NCBI GenBank assembly: GCA_023458055.1
Contig: JAEXAW010000007.1
Location: 1-42,219, forward strand
DNA from: Pseudomonadota bacterium
Lineage (GTDB): Bacteria; Pseudomonadota; Alphaproteobacteria; Sphingomonadales; Sphingomonadaceae
Reading direction: 5' to 3'
DNA: 42,219 bases
The notes under the pieces are model-generated. The model worked only from the letters and a program-made list of their open reading frames with translations. It ran no database searches and had not been told where the DNA came from. Positions 34,302 through 42,219 of the stretch are shown piece after piece. The stretch's first letter is position 1. Each line of letters starts with the position of its first letter. The position numbers and the translations under genes were made by a program.

Positions 34302-34891
34302 CTGCGCTCCAGCAAAAATACCGCATGTTCAGCGAGGAGGTTGGCCCAGCTTTGCTTGCGCGGGCCATCGCCGGTCAGGAACCATTGCCCGACGATACGG
34401 ATGCCCCGGTCGTCAAGATGATGCCGGAAATCATCAATTGTCACATGGTGGATATTGGGTGTATCATACCAATGATGCGGCAGCTGTTTGGTCACCGGCA
34501 TCCGTCCGCCGAACATATGCGCAAAGCGGATGCGCCATTGCGCAAAATTGGGAAAGGAGACGAACGCCTGCTCACCGATGCGCAGCAGATGGTCCATCAC
34601 AAGATCCGGCCGCCGCGTGGTCTGGAGCGTCTGGCTGAGGATAGCATAGTCAAAGCTTTTGTCCGGATAATATACCAGATCGGTATCGGCATCACCTTGG
34701 ATGACCGAAAGCCCGCGCGAGACGGCTGCGGACACATTGGCGGGATCGAGTTCCAGCCCGCGCGCATCCACCTGCCGGGTATCACGCAAGGCAGCCATCA
34801 GCGCGCCATCGCCGCAGCCGACATCAAGCACGCGCGATCCGGTGCGGATATGATCGGCAATGATCGCGAGGTCGGGGCGGAGGAGGGTCAT
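34298..34891 (-). CDS. metW: Methionine biosynthesis protein MetW
   Basis: A 197-residue SAM-methyltransferase-like protein starting 'LLRPDLAIIADHIRTGSRVL' with the 'DVGCGDGAL' motif I, then 'SFDYAILSQTLQTTRRP' and 'FPNFAQWRIRFAHMFGGRMP', all MetW hallmarks. MetW works with MetX in methionine synthesis in many proteobacteria, and the pair is usually adjacent as here. The start at 34891 is supported by GGAGG eight bases upstream. An earlier in-frame ATG at 34939 overlaps metX and is the alternative. Confidence 0.94.
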   Translation of the reverse strand: MTLLRPDLAIIADHIRTGSRVLDVGCGDGALMAALRDTRQVDARGLELDPANVSAAVSRGLSVIQGDADTDLVYYPDKSFDYAILSQTLQTTRRPDLVMDHLLRIGEQAFVSFPNFAQWRIRFAHMFGGRMPVTKQLPHHWYDTPNIHHVTIDDFRHHLDDRGIRIVGQWFLTGDGPRKQSWANLLAEHAVFLLERS

Positions 34892-34925
34892 GGCCCCAGC
34901 CTCCGTCCCACTCTCCGTTGCGGGA

Positions 34926-36083
34926 TCAGCACGGGCCATTCTCCCCGGCCCTTAAAAATCCGTCGACAATCGCGTTCATTTCCGGCGCCTCGAGCAAGAA
35001 GGCATCATGGCCAAACGGACTCTTCAGTTCGACAAAACTCACCGGCGCACCGGCCGCGTTGAGGGCGTGGACGATATTACGCGATTCGGCGGTCGGGTAC
35101 AGCCAATCGGTATCGAAACTGACCAGGCAGAAGCGGGTTTTCGTTCCGGCAAACACATCGGCCAGCACGCCGCCATGTTCTTCGGCGAGGTCGAAATAGT
35201 CCATCGCGCGCGTGATATAGAGATAGCTATTGGCATCGAACCGGTCGACAAAGCTCAGACCCTGATGCCGCAAATAGCTTTCCACCTGAAAATCGGCATC
35301 AAAGCCGAAGCTCTTCGCGTCTCGGTCCTGCAAGCGCCGCCCGAATTTTTCGGTGAGGCCGGCTTCGGACAAATAGGTGATGTGCGCAGCCATCCGTGCC
35401 ACCGCGAGGCCGGACGAGGGAACATCGCCATCCGCATAATAAGCCCCGCCACGCCAGCGCGGGTCGGCCATGATCGCTTGCCGCCCGACCTCGTGGAACG
35501 CGATATTTTGCGCGCTGTGCCTTGCTGTCGAGGCGATCACGACGGTGGACCGAACCCGCTCCGGATAGGTTGCCGCCCAGCTCAAGGCCTGCATGCCGCC
35601 CATTGACCCGCCGATCACCGCATGGAGCGCCTCAATGCCGAGATGGTCGAGCAGCATCGCCTGAGCCCGCACCATATCGCGGATGGTGATCACTGGAAAA
35701 TCCATACCATAAGCTTGGCCCGTATCGGGATTGAGCGAAGCCGGACCCGAGGAGCCGAGGCAGCCCGACAGTACATTGGCGCAGATGATGAAATGTCGGT
35801 CCGGGTCAACCGGTTTCCCCGCGCCAATCATCCGCGTCCACCAGCCATCCTTGCCCGTCATCGGATGGGTCGAAGCGACAAACTGATCGCCCGTCAACGC
35901 ATGGCAAATCAGGATCGCATTGGACCTATCCGCATTCAGTACGCCGTAGGTTTCATAGGCAATATCGACCGGCCCAAACGCCGCCCCGCTGTCGAGCCGC
36001 AGCGGCCCGGTCAGCGTCACCTTGCGGTTCAGGCCGAACGGCTCGTCGCTCACGGAAAGGGTCACGGCATCCATAACGACCAT
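34926..36083 (-). CDS. metX: Homoserine O-acetyltransferase (or O-succinyltransferase) MetX
   Basis: A 385-residue alpha/beta-hydrolase-fold acyltransferase. It has 'NAILICHALTGDQFVAS', 'NVLSGCLGSSGPASLNP', and the nucleophile elbow 'GGSMGGMQALSW' with Ser160. The C-terminal Asp and His lie in 'FDTDWLYP' and 'FGHDAFLLE'. It acylates homoserine for methionine synthesis. Acetyl versus succinyl specificity in MetX-fold enzymes cannot be settled by eye. Starts at 36083 and 36074 are both possible and neither has a strong ribosome-binding site. Two hairpins lie in the upstream region. Confidence 0.94.
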   Translation of the reverse strand: MVVMDAVTLSVSDEPFGLNRKVTLTGPLRLDSGAAFGPVDIAYETYGVLNADRSNAILICHALTGDQFVASTHPMTGKDGWWTRMIGAGKPVDPDRHFIICANVLSGCLGSSGPASLNPDTGQAYGMDFPVITIRDMVRAQAMLLDHLGIEALHAVIGGSMGGMQALSWAATYPERVRSTVVIASTARHSAQNIAFHEVGRQAIMADPRWRGGAYYADGDVPSSGLAVARMAAHITYLSEAGLTEKFGRRLQDRDAKSFGFDADFQVESYLRHQGLSFVDRFDANSYLYITRAMDYFDLAEEHGGVLADVFAGTKTRFCLVSFDTDWLYPTAESRNIVHALNAAGAPVSFVELKSPFGHDAFLLEAPEMNAIVDGFLRAGENGPC

Positions 36084-36145
36084 CGCGCTAGGCGATGCAG
36101 GACGGCGGTTCAAGTTTTTGTGAACAGCGCTGGCTTGGGCGGTGC

Positions 36146-36185
36146 GTCGGGATAAGAATGCCGACCCGTGCGTTGGGGTTGCACG
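36146..36185 (-). promoter_or_regulatory. Tandem hairpins upstream of metX
   Basis: On the minus strand CGTGC/GCACG with a 9-base loop (36185-36167) is followed one base later by GTCGG/CCGAC with a 10-base loop (36165-36146), about 60 bases before the metX start. If transcribed they would form adjacent stem-loops in the metX leader. No known SAM-riboswitch pattern was recognised. Confidence 0.35.
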
Positions 36186-36240
36186 TGCCTCTGGAAAGCG
36201 GCAAAGCAACGGGGCGCGTGCGCGAGGGAGGGACGTCAAG

Positions 36241-37722
36241 TTGAACGAGGGTGAAGCCCGCGATTTTCTATTGGTGCGCGCGGTCGAAATCGAGGACCGT
36301 GACCAGCAATTGCTGACCCGTGAAGACCGGGCGCAGGCTGACGTCGCCGCGCGCGGCAATGACAGCAAAGAGGATCAGCGCCACTGGCTCGCCCGCCGCG
36401 CGACCTTCGCCGCAACCCGGCTGCAAACCCGCCACCCGCGTATCGGCGATGTGCTGCGCTATGCGCGCTGGCCCCGGTGGATGGGTTGGGCGGTGCCTTT
36501 GGCGGCCTTAATCCTGGGCCTCCTCAGCAACGAGATTGGCAGCGGCAAGCGGATGAACATCATCGCCTTTCCGCTGGTCGGCATGTTCGCATGGAATTTC
36601 GCGGTCTATCTGTGGATAGCCCTGCACGGCCTTCTCCGCATGACGCGGCGTGATGCTGCACCGGGTCTATTGGCCCGGCTGGTCGGGCGCCTCGGCGAGA
36701 GTGCGCGCAGACGGCTCGAGCATCAGGACGCGATGGGCCGCGCGCTCGCCGGGTTTCTTGGGGAGTGGACTCAAGCGTCGGCCAAACTCACTGCTTTTCG
36801 CGCCGCCCGCACCCTCCATCTTGGCGCGGCGATGTTTGCGGTCGGCGTGATCGGCGGCCTTTATTTACGCGCGCTCGGTATCGAATATCGCGCCGGATGG
36901 GAATCGACCTTCCTTAAAGCCCCGAGCGTCCATGCGTTGGTCAGCGCGCTGCTGGGGCCGGCAAGTGCGTTCACGGGCGTTGCTCTTCCCGATGCAGCGC
37001 ATATCGCGACGCTCAACTGGAACCGGGGCAGCAATGGCGAAAATGCGGCCCCGTGGATTCATCTTTATGCCGCGACCGCTTTCCTGTTCGTAATCGCGCC
37101 GCGCCTTGCGCTTGCCCTATGGAATGGCGTGCGTGGCCTTGCCTTTGCCCGCAACTTCCCGGTGCCGGGACGCGAGGATTTCTATGTGCGTCGCTTGCTC
37201 AGAAGCGCCAGCGGCGGCGCAGGTGTGGTGCGCGTGACACCTTATGCCTACCGTCCGTCGGAAGCGGTGTTACAGCGACTCACCCGTCTCATCCGTGCCG
37301 CCTTTGGCGATGCCACCCGGATCGAGATGGACGGTGCAGTCGATTATGGCGCGGAAGAAAGCTGGCTGGCCGGGGCAGATTTTTCCTCCGAGGCCGACCA
37401 TCATCTGCTCTTATTCAATCTCGCTTCGACGCCGGAGGCGGAAAACCATGGCGAATTTGCCCGGGAGATCGCGAAGCGCCTCGCCGCCGCGAAAACCGGC
37501 ACCAGCGTGGTCGCTTTGCTCGATGAAAGCGCTTACCGCCAGCGGCTCGGCAGCGGCCAGGAAGATCGTGTCACTACCCGTCGCAGCGCGTGGGAGGATA
37601 TGCTCACCGGATCCGCGCTCACTTTGCTTTCGGTCGACTTGGAAGGTGAAGACGAAGCCCGCCTCGTCCCCCGCCTTGAAGCCGCACTCGCCCGTGACGC
37701 CGCGATGGGAGGCAAAAGATGA
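36241..37722 (+). CDS. DUF2868 domain-containing membrane protein
   Basis: A 493-residue protein: a charged cytoplasmic N-terminus; two hydrophobic segments near 'GWAVPLAALILGLLSNE' and 'AFPLVGMFAWNFAVYLWIA'; two more, 'GAAMFAVGVIGGLYLRALG' and 'YAATAFLFVIAPRLALALWN'; then a soluble C-terminal domain of about 190 residues. This matches DUF2868, whose partner is the DUF3482 GTPase encoded immediately downstream with a four-base overlap. The start is uncertain: TTG at 36241 has GGGAGGG nearby, while GTG at 36142 would add 33 residues. Function is unknown. Confidence 0.85.
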   Translation: MNEGEARDFLLVRAVEIEDRDQQLLTREDRAQADVAARGNDSKEDQRHWLARRATFAATRLQTRHPRIGDVLRYARWPRWMGWAVPLAALILGLLSNEIGSGKRMNIIAFPLVGMFAWNFAVYLWIALHGLLRMTRRDAAPGLLARLVGRLGESARRRLEHQDAMGRALAGFLGEWTQASAKLTAFRAARTLHLGAAMFAVGVIGGLYLRALGIEYRAGWESTFLKAPSVHALVSALLGPASAFTGVALPDAAHIATLNWNRGSNGENAAPWIHLYAATAFLFVIAPRLALALWNGVRGLAFARNFPVPGREDFYVRRLLRSASGGAGVVRVTPYAYRPSEAVLQRLTRLIRAAFGDATRIEMDGAVDYGAEESWLAGADFSSEADHHLLLFNLASTPEAENHGEFAREIAKRLAAAKTGTSVVALLDESAYRQRLGSGQEDRVTTRRSAWEDMLTGSALTLLSVDLEGEDEARLVPRLEAALARDAAMGGKR

Positions 37723-39215
37723 ATGATCTCACCACCCATGAACCCGTCATGCCGGGCGGCACCACGGTCAATCTGAGCCTGATTTCGCACACCAATGCCG
37801 GCAAGACGACACTGGCGCGCACGCTGTTGGGCCGGGATGTTGGCGAGGTGCGTGACGCCGCGCACGTCACCGATGTCGCGACCGGCTATGTGCTGGTGCA
37901 AGCGGGCGGCGACACGCTGATGCTGTGGGATACGCCGGGATTCGGCGACACCTCGCGCCTGCTCCAGCGCCTACGTAATGCAGGCAATCCGATCGGCTGG
38001 TTTTTGACGCAAGTGTGGGATCGCTGGAAGGAACGGCCCTTATGGTCGAGCCAGCAGGCGGTCAAAAATGCGCGCGATCAGGCCGATGCGATCCTTTACC
38101 TCGTCAATGCGGCGGAAGATCCCGCGGGCGCAGCCTATGTGCCGCTCGAAATGGAAGTGCTGCAATGGATCGGTAAGCCGGTCATTCTGCTCTTGAACCA
38201 GATGGGCCCGCCGCGCGCTGGTGGCGAGGATGAGGTCCGGCGCTGGCATGAGCATTTGAAGCATATCGGCGTTGTCCGCGGCGCGATGCCGCTTGATGCG
38301 TTCGCCCGCTGCTGGGTGCAGGAAGGCGCGCTGCTGGACGAGCTCATGCCGCTTCTCCCACCGGCCAAACAGCCGGTGATGCAAAAGCTGACGCGCGAAT
38401 GGCAGCGCATCAACCTCGACGAATTTGATGCCGCGATGCGCGTCCTTGGCGCGTCGTTACTCAAAGCGGCGCAGGACAAGGAACCCGTCGGCGAGCGCAA
38501 ATTATTATCGCAACTGACCGATCTGCTGCGCGGCAGCGAGGATAGCCAGCGGGTCGCCCGCAAATCCATGGCCAAGCTCGCCGAACGGGTCGAGGCGGAA
38601 ACGCTGTCCTCGACCGAACAGCTGATCCGTATTTATGGTCTTTCGGGCAAGGCGACCAAGCAGGTGCTGGAACGCATGGGCAAGGATTATGAGAATAGCG
38701 AACCCGCCAATGAAGGCTTCGCGGCGATGCTCGGCGGGGTGATGTCGGGCGCGCTGGGCGGTCTCGCGGCAGATGTTGCGGCGGGCGGCCTGACTCTCGG
38801 CGGCGGGATGATTGTCGGCGGCATTTTGGGCGCGCTGGGCGCAGGAACGCTCGCCAAGGGCTATAATTTGACGCGCGGCGAAGAAGGGGCGGCGGTCAAA
38901 TGGTCCGACGAATTTTTTGAAGGTCTCGTGCGCTCGGCCCTGCTGCGCTACCTTGCCGTGGCCCATTTCGGGCGCGGGCGCGGCGATTATAGCGAAAGCG
39001 AGCATCCGCTCCACTGGCAGGAAGCAGTGGCAAAAGTGGTCGAAGAACGCTCGAGCCATATTCGCGGTTTCCTCCAGCGCGTGCGCAGCGACGGACAAAA
39101 TCAGGCAGACCTTGAAGACCGCGCTGCCCGGCTGGTCGGGGGCTTTGCGCACACATTACTGGTGCGCCTCTACCCCGAAGCCGAAGCCGTATTTTCCAGT
39201 GAAACCACTGCATGA
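37719..39215 (+). CDS. GTPase / DUF3482 domain-containing protein
   Basis: A 498-residue protein with an N-terminal G domain: P-loop 'SHTNAGKTT' (23-31), G3 'DTPGFGD' (71-77), and at the G4 position 'LLLNQMGPP' (N160-Q161-M162-G163) instead of NKxD. The C-terminal DUF3482 part contains a long glycine-rich hydrophobic stretch ('GGVMSGALGGLAADVAAGG'), resembling glycine-zipper membrane segments. It overlaps the DUF2868 gene (ATGA), so the two products probably form a membrane complex. The biochemical role is not established. Confidence 0.87.
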   Translation: MNDLTTHEPVMPGGTTVNLSLISHTNAGKTTLARTLLGRDVGEVRDAAHVTDVATGYVLVQAGGDTLMLWDTPGFGDTSRLLQRLRNAGNPIGWFLTQVWDRWKERPLWSSQQAVKNARDQADAILYLVNAAEDPAGAAYVPLEMEVLQWIGKPVILLLNQMGPPRAGGEDEVRRWHEHLKHIGVVRGAMPLDAFARCWVQEGALLDELMPLLPPAKQPVMQKLTREWQRINLDEFDAAMRVLGASLLKAAQDKEPVGERKLLSQLTDLLRGSEDSQRVARKSMAKLAERVEAETLSSTEQLIRIYGLSGKATKQVLERMGKDYENSEPANEGFAAMLGGVMSGALGGLAADVAAGGLTLGGGMIVGGILGALGAGTLAKGYNLTRGEEGAAVKWSDEFFEGLVRSALLRYLAVAHFGRGRGDYSESEHPLHWQEAVAKVVEERSSHIRGFLQRVRSDGQNQADLEDRAARLVGGFAHTLLVRLYPEAEAVFSSETTA

Positions 39216-39296
39216 TTGCCGGCGATTGAAGCGAAATGCTCGCTCGTCAACTGAAGGGGTTGGCGCTCGGTCATGGCTCGGCTAAAGCGCGGGGCC

Positions 39297-40418
39297 ATGA
39301 CCGACCAATCTATTGCTCATCCTTGCCCACCCCAGGCTAAAGACTGGATCAAGGCGATTGCGCCTTATGTTCCGGGCAAGGCCAAGTCGGATGATGGCCG
39401 CCCACTTATCAAGCTTTCGGCCAACGAAAATCCGCTCGGCACCAGCGCCAAGGCCCATGCCGCATTCCATGCCGCCGAAGCCGATCTGGCGCGCTATCCG
39501 GATCCGGGTGCGACGGCTTTGCGTGAAGCGCTGGCGGCAAAATACGAGCTTGATCCGGCGCGCGTGATTTATGGGACGGGTTCGGACGAATTGCTGCATC
39601 TGGCGGCGTCGGCTTTTGCCGGACCCGGCGACGAGATCGTCTATATGCAATATGGCTTTGCGGTTTATGAAATCGCCACCCGCCGCGTAGGGGCGATTCC
39701 GGTCGAGGTGCCAGCGGTCGATTATGCGACCGACGTCGACGGCCTGCTCGCCGCGATTACCGACAAGACCAAGGTCATTTATCTCGCCAACCCCAACAAC
39801 CCGACAGGGACGCTCGCCAGCCGCGATGAGATTGCGCGCCTTCATGCGGGCCTGCGCCCCGATATCCTGTTCGTGCTTGATCAAGCCTATGCCGAATATC
39901 TGACACCGGAAGAGGATGATGCGGGCCTCGCTCTGGCCCAAAATGCGGCCAATGTGTTCGTCACCCGCACTTTTTCCAAAATTTATGGACTTGCCGCTGA
40001 ACGCGTCGGCTGGGGCTATGCGAGCGCCGAGGTGATCGAGATGCTCCACCGCATCCGGGCACCGTTTAACGTGACCAGTTGCGGGCAGGCCGCTGCAATT
40101 GCCGCGCTCGGCGACGAGGATTTTGTGAAGGAAAGCCGCGACCATAACGCCCAATGGCGCAGCTTCCTCACCGCTGAAATGGAAGCGCTCGGCAACCATG
40201 GCGTGCGCGTTGTGCCGTCGGCATGCAATTTCCTGCTCCTGATCTTCGAAGGCGCGGTAACGGCGGAACTTGTTTATAAGGGCCTGATGGAGCGCGGCTA
40301 CATTACCCGCTGGCTGCCAGGGCAGGGCCTCGCCAATGGCTTGCGCATCACTATCGGCACCGAAGCAGAAACGCGTGGGGTTGCGGATGCCATCCGCGCC
40401 ATCGTCGCAGGCAGCTAA
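39297..40418 (+). CDS. hisC: Histidinol-phosphate aminotransferase
   Basis: A 373-residue class-II-fold PLP aminotransferase: 'IKLSANENPLGTS', 'YGTGSDELLHLAASAF', 'LANPNNPTGTL', and 'TRTFSKIYGLAAERVGWG' with PLP lysine K228. In alphaproteobacteria this type located next to tyrC often serves both histidine and aromatic amino-acid synthesis. It ends eight bases before tyrC. The ATG at 39297 is preferred to 39273 because the family N-terminus begins there. Confidence 0.94.
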   Translation: MTDQSIAHPCPPQAKDWIKAIAPYVPGKAKSDDGRPLIKLSANENPLGTSAKAHAAFHAAEADLARYPDPGATALREALAAKYELDPARVIYGTGSDELLHLAASAFAGPGDEIVYMQYGFAVYEIATRRVGAIPVEVPAVDYATDVDGLLAAITDKTKVIYLANPNNPTGTLASRDEIARLHAGLRPDILFVLDQAYAEYLTPEEDDAGLALAQNAANVFVTRTFSKIYGLAAERVGWGYASAEVIEMLHRIRAPFNVTSCGQAAAIAALGDEDFVKESRDHNAQWRSFLTAEMEALGNHGVRVVPSACNFLLLIFEGAVTAELVYKGLMERGYITRWLPGQGLANGLRITIGTEAETRGVADAIRAIVAGS

Positions 40419-40426
40419 GCGCCCCG

Positions 40427-41335
40427 ATGCTCCCGTTCAGCCGCGTTGCGATTATCGGACTTGGGCTCATCGGCTCCTCCATCGCGCGTGCGGTGCGGGC
40501 CGACATGCCGACGGTGCACCTTACCGGCCATGATGCCAGCGCGGCGGTGCGCACGACGGCCCGCGCCCTTGACCTTTGCGATGATATCACCGACCAACCC
40601 GGCACCGCAGTGATTGATGCGGACCTCGTTATCCTGTGCGTTCCGGTCGGCGTGATGGGCGAGGTCGCGGCGAGCATCGCTGCTGATCTCCCGCCGAACG
40701 CGATCATTTCCGATGTCGGCTCGTCCAAAGCGAGCGTTGCCGCCGCGTTGGAAGCAGCGCTACCCGGCCATAGCATCATCCCCGCCCACCCGGTTGCGGG
40801 CACTGAAAAAAGCGGGCCGGAAGCAGGCTTTGCCAGTCTTTTCAAAGGCCGCTGGTGCATCCTGACCCCGCCCGAAGGCGCGGGCCCGGTCGCAGTCGAG
40901 CGTCTTTCATCTTTCTGGCAGGGTCTCGGCGCGAAGGTCGATATTATGGACCCGGCGCACCATGATCTTGTGCTCGCGGTGACCAGCCACCTCCCCCACC
41001 TCATCGCCTACACGATCGTCGGCACCGCGTCTGACCTTGAAAGCGTGACGCAGAGCGAGGTGATCAAATATTCCGCTGGTGGTTTCCGCGATTTCACGCG
41101 CATCGCCGCATCCGATCCCACCATGTGGCGCGATGTGTTCCTGTCGAACAAGGATGCGGTGCTCGAAATGCTGCAGCGTTTCAGCGAGGATTTAACCCAG
41201 CTTCAGCGCGCCATCCGCTGGGGCGATGGCGATGCCCTGTTCGACCTCTTCACCCGCACCCGCGCCATCCGCCGCTCAATCATCGAACAGGGCCAAGATG
41301 ACGCAGCCCCAGATTTCGGGCGCAGCCACGAGTGA
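40427..41335 (+). CDS. tyrC: Prephenate/arogenate (cyclohexadienyl) dehydrogenase
   Basis: A 302-residue NAD(P)-dependent dehydrogenase with a Rossmann 'GLGLIGSS' (11-18), the active-site 'HPVAGTEKSGPEAG', and 'TSHLPHLIAYTIV'. It oxidises prephenate or arogenate in tyrosine synthesis. Substrate preference cannot be read directly. The tail after about residue 285 is short and there is no fused chorismate mutase or ACT domain. Pairing with hisC is a conserved alphaproteobacterial arrangement. Confidence 0.93.
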   Translation: MLPFSRVAIIGLGLIGSSIARAVRADMPTVHLTGHDASAAVRTTARALDLCDDITDQPGTAVIDADLVILCVPVGVMGEVAASIAADLPPNAIISDVGSSKASVAAALEAALPGHSIIPAHPVAGTEKSGPEAGFASLFKGRWCILTPPEGAGPVAVERLSSFWQGLGAKVDIMDPAHHDLVLAVTSHLPHLIAYTIVGTASDLESVTQSEVIKYSAGGFRDFTRIAASDPTMWRDVFLSNKDAVLEMLQRFSEDLTQLQRAIRWGDGDALFDLFTRTRAIRRSIIEQGQDDAAPDFGRSHE

Positions 41336-41545
41336 AACGGGTGGGATGATCACCAAAAGCACGCTTGATGCACGCATCGGCGTGACAACTAGGTCGATAT
41401 ACAGGAGAATGTCACAACGTTGGTGACCCTACGGGAATCGAATTGGGCCATCATCTGGTTGAACAATAAACCATTATTGAGTTCGGTTTTGAATTATATC
41501 CGGTTTGATATACGGAAACGCCCAACCTGCACTCAATTTTGGCAC
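41336..41545. other. Lower-GC junction region after tyrC
   Basis: About 210 bases whose composition becomes A/T-rich compared with the left side. On the minus strand 41444-41421 reads AATTCGATTCCCGTAGGGTCACCA, resembling a tRNA 3' end (T-loop plus CCA), but stem pairing fails and one base is missing. It may be an eroded attachment site. No gene is supported on the plus strand. Confidence 0.35.
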
Positions 41546-41938
41546 TTAACAGCCGCCTTCTATAAAAACCGGTTTTCGCCTTCCCTGTGCGATCTGGCGA
41601 GCTATTGTGACCTCTGGCGCATCGCCAATGAAATCACGCATGACCTCGATTTCTTCTTCCAGCGTCCATTCTTGCATCGGCTTATGAACGAGCGACGCAG
41701 ACATATCAACATTTGCGACGATGGCTTGGGTGGGTCGGCCCCAGCCGCGATCAAGCAACGCCGTCGCCGCACTGACACGGGCAGCGGCTGGCTGTTCTTT
41801 GGACTGGGCAACCTCCAACAGCACATTGATAGCGGCAACCGTATGCTCGCGAGCGACCTCCGATAACGACCGACCATCAGCAAGCGTCACTTTGGGACGA
41901 CCGCTCGGATTTCCTGATGTTCCGGGCTGAAAGGGCAT
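41546..41938 (-). CDS. DUF5681 domain-containing protein
   Basis: A 130-residue protein opening with 'FQPGTSGNPSGRPKVT', the diagnostic N-terminus of DUF5681, then a helical region ('AAINVLLEVAQSKEQPAAAR') and 'RGWGRPTQAI'. DUF5681 proteins are frequent in prophages and mobile regions, where some sit at the place of small terminase-like genes. No other phage gene is visible, so this looks like an isolated remnant or cargo. The start at 41938 follows the family motif. Confidence 0.85.
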   Translation of the reverse strand: MPFQPGTSGNPSGRPKVTLADGRSLSEVAREHTVAAINVLLEVAQSKEQPAAARVSAATALLDRGWGRPTQAIVANVDMSASLVHKPMQEWTLEEEIEVMRDFIGDAPEVTIARQIAQGRRKPVFIEGGC

Positions 41939-42177
41939 TAGGGCCTCGCATTGATAGCGCGTTGCAAACAATATCACGACGGGCGCAAACACAACAGGCG
42001 GAAATTAGCGTTTTACATGGAAAAATTAGTTGGGCCGCTACGGATATCAAAAGGATTCATTTTCGAACTTAATAGAGTATAGCCTACCTAAGCTAGCACT
42101 ACTTTGGCAGAAGTGGATTTTTGAGATTCACAAGAGTCGCTTATCGTGATTCAAGATCGTCAGCGTGGAGGCTGGCG
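41939..42177. other. Noncoding region leading into the insertion sequence
   Basis: About 240 A/T-rich bases with no gene. The left end of the insertion sequence should fall here, possibly near 'GAGATTCACAAGAG' at about 42122, but the partner terminal repeat is outside the window, so the boundary cannot be set. Confidence 0.35.
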
Positions 42178-42219
42178 ATGGTGGAAGCATGGCGGGATGA
42201 GCTGACGGAGTGGCTCGCG
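42178..42219 (+). mobile_element. Start of an IS701-like transposase (partial)
   Basis: From ATG 42178 the frame reads MVEAWRDELTEWLA and runs off the right edge. The 'WRDEL-x-EWLA' opening resembles the N-terminus of IS701-family transposases, and GGAGG sits six bases upstream. Only 14 codons are visible, so the family is tentative. Confidence 0.5.

Noticed and set aside
36084..36240. SAM-II riboswitch upstream of metX
   Set aside because: The expected conserved SAM-II segments were not found; only generic hairpins are present.
41421..41444. tRNA gene on the minus strand
   Set aside because: Only a T-loop-like and CCA-like end is visible; the stems do not pair and the rest of a tRNA is absent, so it is noted only as a possible scar.
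41420..41866. Plus-strand frame opposite the DUF5681 gene
   Set aside because: The minus-strand DUF5681 match is diagnostic, so this frame is a shadow.

Overview
The window reads as chromosomal DNA of an alphaproteobacterium of the order Sphingomonadales, most like Sphingopyxis, Sphingorhabdus or Sphingomonas. The basis is the 16S 5' end, GC-rich genes, TonB-dependent receptors with an 'IVVTAQRR' N-terminal motif, and gene neighbourhoods familiar from that group. The genus assignment is inference. Most of the window is housekeeping sequence; the accessory signals are small and scattered.

Layout. 1-905: 5' end of an rRNA operon on the minus strand, with its leader, promoter and A-tract upstream element. 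906-2228: CBS-domain protein, a small membrane protein and a hotdog thioesterase. 2238-7597 (minus): a TonB-dependent receptor followed by two DUF4139 paralogues, one carrying an internal TonB-box-like peptide. 7756-11396 (minus): xseB-ispA-coaD-cyclophilin lipoprotein-queA. 11657-14541 (plus): a membrane protein and purL. 14556-14943: a decayed GxxExxY gene bounded by 'CTTTGTGTCTTTGCGGC'-type repeats. 14955-18028: a Coq4-like gene with a palindromic operator, a Fur-box-controlled bfd-bfr pair, and a DUF418 membrane protein. 18281-25350 (minus): an orphan Hpt protein, the run yffB-glpQ-panB-yfgM-bamB-der, and a CHRD lipoprotein. 25558-27377: a one-domain asparaginase, a DsbB-like protein and a HisN-type phosphatase. 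27413-29691: prfC bracketed by two copies of a composite palindromic repeat, with a promoter containing one arm of a separated inverted repeat. 29703-34301: an MFS transporter, a TonB receptor interrupted by one in-frame amber codon, and a divergent TetR regulator with a perfect operator-like palindrome between them. 34298-36083 (minus): metX-metW. 36241-39215 (plus): a DUF2868 membrane protein overlapping a DUF3482 GTPase. 39297-41335 (plus): hisC-tyrC. 41336-42219: lower-GC accessory end with a DUF5681 gene and the start of an IS701-like transposase.

How the genes work together. The yfgM-bamB-der order matches the classical outer-membrane assembly and ribosome-biogenesis cluster. metX/metW and hisC/tyrC are amino-acid biosynthesis pairs separated here by the DUF2868/DUF3482 pair. 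bfd-bfr is an iron storage and release unit. The TetR/TonB receptor/MFS block looks like a regulated uptake system for an unidentified substrate whose outer-membrane gate is broken as sequenced.

The candidates for undescribed biology are the TonB-box-like peptide inside a DUF4139 protein next to a receptor gene, the DUF2868/DUF3482 pair with its nonstandard G4 motif, the paired composite palindromes around prfC, and the repeat-bounded GxxExxY remnant. All assignments come from reading the sequence; no database search was run.
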